Positions 1 through 6,897 of a stretch of DNA of 16,047 nucleotides are shown here, one piece after another. The stretch covers positions 1 to 16,047 of the forward strand of contig DATLYH010000368.1 of NCBI GenBank assembly GCA_035575035.1. Direction: 5' to 3'. Every line of letters starts with the position of its first letter. Position 1 is the stretch's first letter. The notes beneath the pieces were generated by a model. It was not told the DNA's origin, did no database searches, and saw nothing but the letters and a program-made list of their open reading frames with translations. Source of the DNA: DATLYH01 sp035575035. Its GTDB lineage: Bacteria; Planctomycetota; Planctomycetia; Gemmatales; Gemmataceae. A program made the translations under genes and the position numbers.

Positions 1-11
1 AGCGGCCGGCG

Positions 12-1295
12 TCAGCCGGCCGGTGTAGGCGAGCGGCCTGCAACGGTTGTATCCATCCGGTTGTCCATGCCGCAGTGGGAACTTGCCGGCGCGGCGGGCA
101 AAGGCCGTCGCGGCAGTGGCGTGCCGGCCTCGGCCAGGATACGCTCCACGCGCTCGAATACGGCATCCGCGGTGACCTGCTGCATGCACACATGCTCATG
201 CGGGCAGCAGCGCAGTTTTTTCAAGTAACACGGGGCGCAGGGAACCGCGGCCTGGACCACGGCGTGCGGCCGGCCGTAGGGACCTATCCAGACCGGATCG
301 GTCGGGCCGAAGATACTCACGACCGGCCGGCCCAGCGCCACCGTCAGATGCATCGGGCCGGAATCATTGGTGACCGCCAGCGCAGCCCGGCAGATCAAGG
401 CGGCCAACTCAGTCAGCGTGGTCTGGCCCGACAGGTCCCGCGCCCCAGGACAACTCGCGGCCACTGCCCGGCAGCGCTGACGTTCTCGCGGCGAGCCGGC
501 CAACACGACTCCCAGCCCTGCCTCCAGTAAGCGCCGACCGACCTCGGCAAACCCCTCGGCCCGCCAGTGCTTGGTTTCCCAGATCGTCCCCGGCATCAAC
601 ACCGCAAACGGCCGCCCCGTCAGTCCCTGCTGCGCCAGCAGTTGATCGACCCGTTCCTGTGCCCGCGCCGGCAGCGGGATGCGGAAGTCGGGCGGTCCAT
701 CGTCCAGGCCGAGCAGCTGGCCGACCCATAGGTAGCGGTCCACGGCGTGGACATCAAGGGTAGGAATTGGGATGCGATGGGTGTAGGCCAGCCAGGCCCC
801 TTCCCGCGCCCCTGTCCAGCCATGCCAGCACGCCGACCGGCCCACCCGCCGCAGGTAGTCCCGCTGCGACTCGCGCCGCGGCCGGTCGAAGCCGACCCGC
901 ACCGGCGCCCCAGTGGCCAGGGTCAGCAGCGCCGTCCGGAACTGCCCGTGCAGATCGAGGACCAGGTCATAACGGTTCCGCCGCAGCGTGGCAACCAACC
1001 GGAACAGGGACAGGGTCGCGTCCCAGTTCCTCCCGACCCGCCCATACTTCTGCCGCTCGAAAAGCAGGACGTTCGACAATGCCGGGTGGTGGCGGATCAG
1101 TTCGGCAATTTCCGGGGTCAGCAGCCAGTCGATCCGTGCTGATGGATAGCGGGCGCGGAGCTTGGCCAGGACCGGGACGGTGTGGATGACATCGCCGACG
1201 GCGGAGAGCTTGACGATCAGGATGCGCTCAAAGTGCCGGGCGCGCAGCGGGGATGGCTTCACAGCGTTCGCCCCGAAACGGTGCCGGCCGGTCAT
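12..1295 (-). CDS. Glycosyltransferase family 9 (heptosyltransferase-like)
   Basis: Predicted GT-B glycosyltransferase of the GT9 / ADP-heptose:LPS heptosyltransferase family, expected to act at the inner face of the cytoplasmic membrane on lipopolysaccharide core or another surface glycan. Seen: N-terminal ILIVKLSAVGD (about residues 25-35, the family's opening Rossmann strand and loop with its conserved Asp), MPGTIWETKHW near 234-244, and the donor-site motif TNDSGPMHL at about 309-317. A Cys-rich patch after it (Cys353, 356, 363, 364, 370) has the usual family layout. The reading frame is open to 1355, but I chose the ATG at 1295 because it overlaps the oxygenase stop codon as ATGA, a classic coupled start; this gives 427 residues. 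The last ~35 residues are Pro/Ala-rich and unconserved in appearance. It is the last gene of the minus-strand cluster. The exact sugar donor and acceptor cannot be read from the sequence. Confidence 0.9.
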   Translation of the reverse strand: MTGRHRFGANAVKPSPLRARHFERILIVKLSAVGDVIHTVPVLAKLRARYPSARIDWLLTPEIAELIRHHPALSNVLLFERQKYGRVGRNWDATLSLFRLVATLRRNRYDLVLDLHGQFRTALLTLATGAPVRVGFDRPRRESQRDYLRRVGRSACWHGWTGAREGAWLAYTHRIPIPTLDVHAVDRYLWVGQLLGLDDGPPDFRIPLPARAQERVDQLLAQQGLTGRPFAVLMPGTIWETKHWRAEGFAEVGRRLLEAGLGVVLAGSPRERQRCRAVAASCPGARDLSGQTTLTELAALICRAALAVTNDSGPMHLTVALGRPVVSIFGPTDPVWIGPYGRPHAVVQAAVPCAPCYLKKLRCCPHEHVCMQQVTADAVFERVERILAEAGTPLPRRPLPAAPASSHCGMDNRMDTTVAGRSPTPAG

Positions 1296-1948
1296 GCGGC
1301 CCGCCGGGCCGGGGAGCGGGGGGCGGGCCGGGCAGGAAGGATCCGCTTGACCCATGCGGAAAGGTGGTGCCGGAACAGTTCGCGGTGCAGCACCCAGCGG
1401 CTGGTCACCCAGTTCAACTGGATGACACGCCGCTCGCCGACGAAGGGCTTATGTCCGTGGTACGAGTTGTCGCGGCGACGAAAGGCCAGGAGCAGTCCCT
1501 CCTCGGGCGGCACTTCCAGAATGACATCATCAAGGTTATCCGCCGAGCGTAGCAGCCGAAGCCGGCCGCCCGGGTCCTCCCACGGCGGGTTCAGGTAGAT
1601 GAGCACGGTGATCAGCTTGGTGACGGCGTCGGTGTGGATTCGGCCATCCTTCGGGCCGCACCGGCCGCGGACGGTGATCATCGTCGGCCGGCCCCGCAGG
1701 TCGATGCCGAACTTCTCTTCAAAAGCCGCCCGCATTTCCGGTCCTTGCAACTCGTGCAAAAGCGCGGCAAAGGCCGGGCCATACATCAACCCGCGGGTGG
1801 GGAAGCTGCCCGGTCGGTCGATGCGGGGATAATCCGCGTGGATAGCCTGGCGAGCCTCGGGCCGGACAAAGTGGGGAACAACAAGGTATTCGAACGGCTC
1901 CCGGGTGAGAGGAGTGGCCCGGAAGGCCGCCAGATCAAGTGCGCTCAT
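1292..1948 (-). CDS. 2OG-Fe(II) oxygenase family protein
   Basis: Predicted non-haem iron, 2-oxoglutarate-dependent dioxygenase of 218 residues. Seen: the metal-binding HxD as H105-T-D107 in GRIHTDAVTK, a distal His in SYHGHKP (H164 or H166), and the following basic residues in GERRVIQLNW (R173/R174), one of which should bind the 2-oxoglutarate carboxylate. The strand IYLNPPW after HxD is typical of the PF13640-type jelly roll. The start ATG is preceded by GGAGG about nine bases upstream. Its stop overlaps the start of the GT9 gene by four bases, so the two are probably translationally coupled, and a role in modifying a glycan or its lipid or peptide carrier is a reasonable inference. The substrate is unknown. 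The C-terminus (RPAPRSPARRAA) is basic and low-complexity. Confidence 0.85.
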   Translation of the reverse strand: MSALDLAAFRATPLTREPFEYLVVPHFVRPEARQAIHADYPRIDRPGSFPTRGLMYGPAFAALLHELQGPEMRAAFEEKFGIDLRGRPTMITVRGRCGPKDGRIHTDAVTKLITVLIYLNPPWEDPGGRLRLLRSADNLDDVILEVPPEEGLLLAFRRRDNSYHGHKPFVGERRVIQLNWVTSRWVLHRELFRHHLSAWVKRILPARPAPRSPARRAA

Positions 1949-2043
1949 GAGTCCGCCTCCGCTCCGTTCCCGAACCGGCGCGGGCCGATGCGCCGGCGCT
2001 TATCCGTTCGGGGAGCAGGAGGGTAGCGGAAGCCGTGGATTTT

Positions 2044-2715
2044 TCAAGGGCAAAGTGATCCCGTGAGCAGGGCATTGACCGCCGTCACGATGTCGCTCAC
2101 CTCAGCCAGGGCACCGACGCCGACGTCGCCGCAGGCCAACCGTTTATTCTGCGGCGGCACCACGCGCAGCTTTGGACAGGTCGCATTGATCCACGCCAGG
2201 AGCCCGTCCAGGCCGAGATCCGGCGGCACGACGCCGGCGGCGTCGCCGGCCAACTGCCGCAGGTGCCGGCCGGTCAGCGGGTGTTCCCACATCAGCGTGT
2301 TCATCGCCGGGGCCAGGACCACCGGCCGGGACGGGTCCCACGCCCGCCAGACGCAGGTCAGGCAGTTGTCGCAAAGGCCGTTGGCTAGCTTGGCCAGGGT
2401 GTTGGCGTCCAGCGGCGCGATCGCCAGCAGCTCGGCCCAGCGGCGCAGCTCGATGTGCAGCACCGGGTCGAGCCGGTGATAACGCCGTCCCGCCTCCCGC
2501 CCCGGCCACTCGTCCTCGTCCAGGATCACTACCCAAGGGTTGCGCTCCGGGCGGGCCGGGTCGAGCGGATCAAGGGCGGCCGGGTCGAAGAAGTACAACG
2601 ACGCCGCCGTGGCCACCACCTTGACCTGGTGTCCGGCCTGTTTCAAGGCCTGGTAGAGGACCGGCGTGCGGATGGCGGCCACGGAGCCGGTTACCCCCAA
2701 AAGAACGTTAGCCAT
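2044..2715 (-). CDS. coaC: Phosphopantothenoylcysteine decarboxylase (stand-alone CoaC)
   Basis: FMN-dependent decarboxylase that converts 4'-phosphopantothenoyl-L-cysteine to 4'-phosphopantetheine in CoA synthesis. Seen: GVTGSVAA flavin-binding loop at residues 7-14, the active-site His in VLHIELRRWAE (H87), APLDANTLAKLANG at 100-113, the PxMNxxMW motif as PAMNTLMW at 136-143, and the catalytic Cys in ACGDVGVGALAEV (C195). At 223 residues it is a single flavoprotein domain, not the usual bacterial CoaBC fusion. The HIELRRWAELL, LDANTLAK, CDNCLTCVWRAWD and CGDVGVGALAEV blocks read like the eukaryotic PPCDC/Hal3 type (from memory, not aligned). The chosen ATG at 2715 begins MANVLLGVTGS; upstream in-frame codons would add 19 residues lying inside coaB. 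It overlaps the coaB stop by 8 bp, so coupled translation is likely. Confidence 0.92.
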   Translation of the reverse strand: MANVLLGVTGSVAAIRTPVLYQALKQAGHQVKVVATAASLYFFDPAALDPLDPARPERNPWVVILDEDEWPGREAGRRYHRLDPVLHIELRRWAELLAIAPLDANTLAKLANGLCDNCLTCVWRAWDPSRPVVLAPAMNTLMWEHPLTGRHLRQLAGDAAGVVPPDLGLDGLLAWINATCPKLRVVPPQNKRLACGDVGVGALAEVSDIVTAVNALLTGSLCP

Positions 2716-3454
2716 GCGCTTGCTCCGCGTGCAGCCGTTCCACGGCGGCGAGCAGCTGCTCGGGCAACGCACGCCGGCTCAGACGCCGGTAGCCCCCTTC
2801 CACCGGGCCAAGATAGGCCCAGAGGGCGGCCCCTTCCAGGGTATTGGCCACCACCAGGTCCGCCTGGGATTGGCGGCGCGACCGCTCGGCGACCGCCAGC
2901 AGTTGCTCGTCGCTGACATCGACCTCCAGCTTGAACTTGACCAGGATGCCGCGAAACCCCCACTCGGCCCGAACCAGGTCGATCAGCTTGGGCGTGCGGA
3001 CCAGACGGAGCCAGAGCTCCGGCTCGTCGCTCTTGATCTTGCCGGCGGACCGGTCCTCCAGCCGCGGTGCCGCCCCGCTGCTCTCCCAGCGGCCGTCCGC
3101 GCTGAAGCGGGTGCGCTGGTCGGGGGCATAGACACCGGCCGGGCGGTAATCACTGACGGCGGCGCAATGAATGATCGCGTCGAGGCCGCCAGCCCGCACC
3201 CGTCCTTTCATCGCCTGGTGCAGGTCTTCGAAAGTGCGGTAATGCTGTACCGCCCAGCGCTCGGTCGGCGGCGCCGCGCCGCCGCGCAGGTCGGCCACGG
3301 CTTCGGGATGCGAGGTGAGCAGGGTGACGGTATGGCCTCGCTCCTGGGCGGCAAGCGCAATGGTGGCGCCCGTCCGGCCCGTGAAAATGTTGGTGATAGC
3401 GCGGACCCGGTCGATCAGGACCAGGGTATTGCCGGCGGTAACGAGGAGGTTCAT
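2708..3454 (-). CDS. coaB: Phosphopantothenate--cysteine ligase (stand-alone CoaB)
   Basis: Ligase that joins 4'-phosphopantothenate to cysteine using a nucleotide triphosphate, the step immediately before CoaC. Seen: the nucleotide-binding start VTAGNTLVLIDRVRAITNIFTGRTGATIA (DFP domain; residues 5-33 with Gly-rich TGRTGA), HCAAVSDYRP at 97-105, the KIKS motif at 139-142 that binds phosphopantothenate, VKFKLEV at 172-178, and the DLVVANT segment with the conserved Asn204. Length is 248 residues, right for a single DFP domain. I chose the ATG at 3454; the frame continues to a TTG at 3475, but the conserved domain begins exactly at MNLLVTAGNT. It is the first gene of the minus-strand cluster and precedes coaC, the reverse of the domain order in fused CoaBC. 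No strong SD is visible. Confidence 0.9.
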   Translation of the reverse strand: MNLLVTAGNTLVLIDRVRAITNIFTGRTGATIALAAQERGHTVTLLTSHPEAVADLRGGAAPPTERWAVQHYRTFEDLHQAMKGRVRAGGLDAIIHCAAVSDYRPAGVYAPDQRTRFSADGRWESSGAAPRLEDRSAGKIKSDEPELWLRLVRTPKLIDLVRAEWGFRGILVKFKLEVDVSDEQLLAVAERSRRQSQADLVVANTLEGAALWAYLGPVEGGYRRLSRRALPEQLLAAVERLHAEQAHG

Positions 3455-3761
3455 AAGCTCAGGATCTTTCGCCAAGGCGCCACGAGAAGAACCACCGACT
3501 CGGGGTTTCCCCTTTGGAGTATTGCTTGGGGCGGCGAGAGCAGCCGGGAGCCGCTCCCAAGCGAAGGGCCCTTCCTTGTAATTCTACGGTTCCCCGCCTC
3601 GGGGGCCCTACCGGCTTCGCCCCGCCCCAGACGGAACCGCCCGCGGGCTTCCCTTGACCTCGTCTTGTCCGGTTTCTGCATGGTTCTTACAATCCGCAAA
3701 CGCGATACAATACGAAAAACTGATCGCCCTTTCCCATTTTCTCGAGGCGGAGGACTTTACC
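3455..3761. other. Intergenic region between divergent coaB and cysK
   Basis: About 307 bp without a credible gene. It separates the minus-strand coaB cluster from plus-strand cysK, so it should hold promoters for both directions. The right half is AT-richer (3676-3735) and holds the candidate cysK promoter. The left half (3530-3610) is rich in G/C runs and short self-complementary pieces such as GGGAGCCGCTCCC (3549-3561). No riboswitch, T-box or operator was recognised. Confidence 0.6.
3665..3693 (+). promoter_or_regulatory. Candidate sigma70-like promoter for cysK
   Basis: TTGTCC at 3665-3670 (four of six match TTGACA), a 17-base spacer, then TACAAT at 3688-3693 (five of six match TATAAT). 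It lies 69 bases before the chosen GTG start. A second TACAAT at 3706-3711 lacks a good -35 partner. Planctomycete promoters are poorly characterised, so this is a pattern match only. Confidence 0.4.
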
Positions 3762-4730
3762 GTGTCGTTTCCCCAGCCTTTTCGCGGCAAAATCTACGAC
3801 GACATCACCCAAACCATCGGGCATACACCATTGGTGCGGCTGCGCCGGGTGGTTGGGCCGGAGTGCCGGGCCACCGTTGCCGCCAAGATGGAGAGCTTCA
3901 ATCCGATCTGGTCGGTCAAGGACCGCATCGGTGTGGCGATGATCGACGCCGCCGAGCGCGAGGGCAAAATCAACAAGGACACGGTCATCATCGAACCGAC
4001 CAGCGGTAACACCGGCATCGGGCTGGCCTTCACCTGCGCCGCCCGTGGCTACAAGCTGATGGTGACCATGCCCGAAACCATGAGCCTGGAGCGCCGCCGG
4101 CTTCTCAAGGCCTTCGGCGCCGAGATCGTGCTTACCCCGGGCGACAAGGGGATGAGCGGTGCCGTGGCCAAGGCTGAGGAGTTGGTCCGCACCATTCCCA
4201 ATTCCTTTATGCCGCAGCAGTTCAACAACCCCGCCAACCCGGAGATCCATCGCCGCACCACCGCCGAGGAGATCTGGAACGACACCCAGGGCCGAGTCGA
4301 TATTCTCGTCTCCGGCGTCGGCACCGGTGGCACGATTACCGGCGTCAGCGAGGTAATCAAGAAGCGCAAGCCGTCGTTCCGAGCCATCGCTGTCGAGCCG
4401 GCCAACAGCCCCGTCATCACCCAGAAGATGCATGGCCAGGAGCTTAAGCCGGGTCGCCACCGCATCCAGGGGATCGGCGCCGGCTTCATCCCCGCCGTGC
4501 TCAATCTGGATATCATTGACGAGGTGATCCAGGTTAAGGACGACGACGCCCAGGAGATGGCCCGCCGCCTGGTGCGCGAGGAAGGGATGCTGTGCGGCAT
4601 CAGCTCCGGTGCCGCGGCATGGGCCGCCGTGCAAGTCGCCAACCGTCCCGAGAATGCCGGCAAGTTGATTGTTGTTGTCCTGCCTGACCTCGGTGAGCGC
4701 TACCTGAGCACGCCCCTCTATCCCGAGTGA
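3762..4730 (+). CDS. cysK: Cysteine synthase A (O-acetylserine sulfhydrylase)
   Basis: PLP-dependent cytoplasmic enzyme making L-cysteine from O-acetylserine and sulfide. Seen: IGHTPLVRL near residues 19-27, the Schiff-base lysine in NPIWSVKDRIG (K53), the substrate-binding TSGNTGIG at 80-87, the phosphate-cradling GVGTGGTITG at 185-194, IGAGFIP at 238-244, and the PLP-ring serine in CGISSGA (S281). At 322 residues it matches the family length. The frame is open upstream to 3654, but GTG at 3762 is preferred because it has an SD of GGCGGAGGA seven bases before it and places the protein start just ahead of the conserved IYDDITQTIGHTP. The gene is transcribed divergently from coaB/coaC, which also consume or process cysteine, and ends just before a repeat-derived terminator. 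A cystathionine beta-synthase role is less likely, given the canonical CysK motifs and no CBS domains. Confidence 0.95.
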   Translation: MSFPQPFRGKIYDDITQTIGHTPLVRLRRVVGPECRATVAAKMESFNPIWSVKDRIGVAMIDAAEREGKINKDTVIIEPTSGNTGIGLAFTCAARGYKLMVTMPETMSLERRRLLKAFGAEIVLTPGDKGMSGAVAKAEELVRTIPNSFMPQQFNNPANPEIHRRTTAEEIWNDTQGRVDILVSGVGTGGTITGVSEVIKKRKPSFRAIAVEPANSPVITQKMHGQELKPGRHRIQGIGAGFIPAVLNLDIIDEVIQVKDDDAQEMARRLVREEGMLCGISSGAAAWAAVQVANRPENAGKLIVVVLPDLGERYLSTPLYPE

Positions 4731-4840
4731 GACCGCGCTGTCATCGGAGCCGCGACCGTAAGGGAGCGGCCCGCGCTGGAGTTATAACCGCGCTGTCGTC
4801 GGAGCCGCGACCGTAAGGGAGCGGCCCGCGCTGGCGTTAG
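4731..4840. repeat. Two tandem copies of a 55-bp repeat
   Basis: Copy 1 is 4731-4785 and copy 2 is 4786-4840. They start with (g/a)ACCGCGCTGTC and differ at only a few positions, such as TCATCGG versus TCGTCGG and GGAGTTATA versus GGCGTTAGA. The sequence re-enters the unit at 4841 (AACCG) but then continues as the inverted complement of its core. The first copy begins immediately after the cysK stop codon. Confidence 0.85.
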
Positions 4841-4873
4841 AACCGCTCTCTTACGGTCGCGGCTCGGGTTTTT
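4802..4873 (+). terminator. Long stem-loop with T-run after cysK
   Basis: The left arm 4802-4824 pairs with the right arm 4843-4865 over 23 positions, with one G-T wobble and an 18-base loop. It is followed on the plus strand by GGGTTTTTCC (4866-4875). This fits an intrinsic terminator for cysK and may also separate it from the convergent minus-strand gene ending at 4903. The arms are part of the 55-bp repeat, so the terminator appears built from a dispersed element. The reverse direction has no comparable U-tract. Confidence 0.7.
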
Positions 4874-4902
4874 CCGTTAGCGCCACGCAGCAAGCGGTCA
4901 GC

Positions 4903-5766
4903 CTACTTTCCTGGAAGGTAGTCCACCAGCCGCAGTGGAGGGGCCACGCTCTGAATCTTCTTCGGGGGGGGCGGCGGGGGCGGCGGGGGAACGATCTGCC
5001 GGGTTGTCATGCGGTTCGCTGTGTACACCATCAAGCCCATGACGACGAAGTAACCGATGCAGCCCAGGGCGAACAGGGTGTTCAGAATCGTGCCGATGAT
5101 CCCGCAGATCCAGCCGCCCTGAGTCAGCCCCCGGCCCTCGGGGTCCATGAGGTTGGCCTGCATCTTCTTCAGGTCGCGGTGGCCGATCACCCAGGCGGCA
5201 ATCCCCAACGGCAAGCCGAGGGCCCAGCAGAACAAGAAGAAAAGTCCGGCCGCCACCAGGCTCAGAATTCCCAGGACAAGGACCAGCGTGCCGCGGTGCG
5301 GCTCCCAGTCGCGCCGGATGCCATAGCGGCCGTAGTGCTCCCACGGGCGGTCGTCCTCCTCGGGGTGAAGGTCCTCGTTGCAGTAGGGGCAGCGGGTTGC
5401 TTTCTGAGTGATCTCCTCTCCGCAGTAGGGGCAATGCCGCCGTTCGCTGTCTGCCGGCTTCGCGGCGGTTTCCTGCGGCTCCTGCTCGGTTGGCTGGGAC
5501 GGGGGGGCGTCCTCCAGCGATGGCTTGATCGAGACATCGCCCAGCGGCGCCGGTGTGGACGGGGCTTCCCCGGGGTCGGGGGACGGGGATGCGTCGCGCG
5601 GGGCGGAAGGTTCGGTCAGTGTCGGCCCGGAGACGGGTGGGGCCGCCTCGCCGCTGGCCGCCGTGAACTGGCTGCCGCAGGTCGGACACTTGACCCGGGC
5701 GCCGAGCAGGTCATCCGGCACCCGCAGCCGCCGGCTACAGGATGGGCAGTCAATAACGATCGGCAT
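4903..5766 (-). CDS. Double zinc-ribbon, DUF4190-like membrane protein
   Basis: A 287-residue protein of unknown function. Seen in order: an N-terminal zinc ribbon with CPSC (7-10) and CPTC (27-30) and the intervening LRVPDDLLGARVK; a Pro/Ser/Glu-rich linker (about 38-108); a second ribbon with CPYC twice (112-115 and 126-129); a DUF4190-like region with hydrophobic stretches around 160-195 and 219-248 separated by HRDLKKMQANLMDPEGRGLTQGG; a run of nine prolines (about 260-268); and the tail PPLRLVDYLPGK. The topology is probably cytosolic ribbons followed by at least two membrane spans. It is a paralogue of the gene just upstream (5843-6583), 76 bp away on the same strand, so an operon and gene duplication are likely. 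Zinc binding is inferred from the Cys pairs; a sensing or scaffolding role would be guesswork. The SD before the ATG is weak. Confidence 0.82.
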   Translation of the reverse strand: MPIVIDCPSCSRRLRVPDDLLGARVKCPTCGSQFTAASGEAAPPVSGPTLTEPSAPRDASPSPDPGEAPSTPAPLGDVSIKPSLEDAPPSQPTEQEPQETAAKPADSERRHCPYCGEEITQKATRCPYCNEDLHPEEDDRPWEHYGRYGIRRDWEPHRGTLVLVLGILSLVAAGLFFLFCWALGLPLGIAAWVIGHRDLKKMQANLMDPEGRGLTQGGWICGIIGTILNTLFALGCIGYFVVMGLMVYTANRMTTRQIVPPPPPPPPPKKIQSVAPPLRLVDYLPGK

Positions 5767-5842
5767 GATTGGCTCGCCCTAACCCTCTGAGGGTGACGAC
5801 AACCTCTCGCTTGCCCCGACCGGCTCTTAGACCATTCTGTCA

Positions 5843-6583
5843 CTAGCGGTACGCCGCCGGCAAGTATTCCTGCAACCGTAACGGCGAGCCGCCCTGCTCA
5901 AATCGCGACGGCGGGCCTAGCTGCTTCTTCTGCTGCCGTTCGAGGTCCTTGCTCAGGCCGTGCAGGGCGGCCAGACCAAGCAGGCCGAGGAGGATCAAGC
6001 CCACACAGCAGAGCATACAGAGACCGTTGAGAATCGTACCGACGATGCCCATGATGTAGCCGGCCATCGTCATGCTCTTCCCTTCGGGGTCCATCCGGCG
6101 GGCATTGATCTTGCTCAGGTCGCGTCCACCCATGGCCCAGGAAGGAATGCCTACCCCCAAGCCCGGCAAGAAAAGAATGATGCTGAAGGGGCCGACAAGC
6201 AGCGTGGCAATCAAGCCGAGGACAAGGCAAGCGATACTGCCGATCCCCAAGATCAAGATCAGTGTGCCGCGATGCGGTTCGCCACGGGAACGACGACGCC
6301 GGCGCATCGGCTGGCGATAGTCGTCTTCCTCCTCGTCTTCATATTCGTCGCGGGGACGACGCGGCGGGCGGTCCTCCTCGTAGCGCTCCTCGGCCTGCGA
6401 AGAACGTTCCTGCACGGCCGATCGGCCGGGCGGCTCGTCCCCATCAGCCACCGGCCTCCCACCGTCATCGCCTCGGGCCGTGAACGTGGTGCCGCACTTG
6501 GGGCACTTCACCTTCTTCCCCAGCATGTCATCGGGCACCCGCAGCTTGCGCTCGCACGACGGGCAATCAACGATGGTCGGCAT
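5843..6583 (-). CDS. Zinc-ribbon, DUF4190-like membrane protein (paralogue)
   Basis: A 246-residue protein of unknown function, homologous along most of its length to the next gene downstream. Seen: N-terminal ribbon with CPSC (7-10) and CPKC (27-30) and the same LRVPDDMLGKKVK core; a highly charged linker (about 38-103) with an acidic block EYEDEEEDD followed by RRRRRSR; hydrophobic segments around 107-152 and 173-210 flanking GGRDLSKINARRMDPEGKSMTMAGYIMG; and the tail GSPLRLQEYLPAAYR. It lacks the second ribbon and the polyproline tract of its partner. The start is ATG at 6583, with GAGG six bases upstream; the open frame continues 83 codons further to 6832, but that part is unlike any domain and enters the divergent promoter region. 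It is probably the first gene of a two-gene operon. Confidence 0.82.
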   Translation of the reverse strand: MPTIVDCPSCERKLRVPDDMLGKKVKCPKCGTTFTARGDDGGRPVADGDEPPGRSAVQERSSQAEERYEEDRPPRRPRDEYEDEEEDDYRQPMRRRRRSRGEPHRGTLILILGIGSIACLVLGLIATLLVGPFSIILFLPGLGVGIPSWAMGGRDLSKINARRMDPEGKSMTMAGYIMGIVGTILNGLCMLCCVGLILLGLLGLAALHGLSKDLERQQKKQLGPPSRFEQGGSPLRLQEYLPAAYR

Positions 6584-6897
6584 GGTGGCCTCGCTTCCGG
6601 GACCGAGGAGAATGTCCGGTGTACTCTTGACCACCGACGGTAGCCGAGAGTAATTTGGGGATGATACCTCGGGGTATCCGCACCGGGGTCGCCGCGGCCG
6701 GGATACGGCGGGCGGTCCCGGCTCGCTTTTTCTACCACACTGTACCCCCCGCTTCCAGGTCCACGGCACGAGTTTGGCAGGCGCCGAGGTTCCCGTCCGG
6801 CGCGGAATTTGCTCCCTTGGCCTGGGCGGCAAGGGGGAACGAGATCATGTCCCCGCGGAGCGGAAGGCTGCTCCGGGTCCTTGAAAGTGAGGGGACG
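6584..6897. other. Divergent intergenic region before the PAC2-family gene
   Basis: About 314 bp between a minus-strand start at 6583 and a plus-strand start at 6898. It holds a small perfect hairpin, GATACC-TCGG-GGTATC (6663-6678), and a pyrimidine-rich CTTTTTCTACC stretch (6726-6736). No convincing promoter pair was found. An alternative in-frame ATG for the plus-strand gene lies at 6847, preceded by AAGGGGG. Confidence 0.5.

Noticed and set aside
3687..4634. Long minus-strand open frame of 315 codons opposite cysK
   Set aside because: Lies antisense to a fully motif-supported cysK; translation is His/Gly/Ala-rich without a domain. A GC-rich shadow.
3762..4730. Trp in NPIWSVKDR of CysK as an anomalous active site
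   Set aside because: The residue before SVK varies among cysteine synthases, with bulky residues known there (E. coli has Phe); the catalytic Lys is intact.
6655..6897. N-terminal extension of the PAC2-family protein
   Set aside because: No conserved sequence; the SD and domain start favour ATG 6898. ATG 6847 remains a minor alternative.
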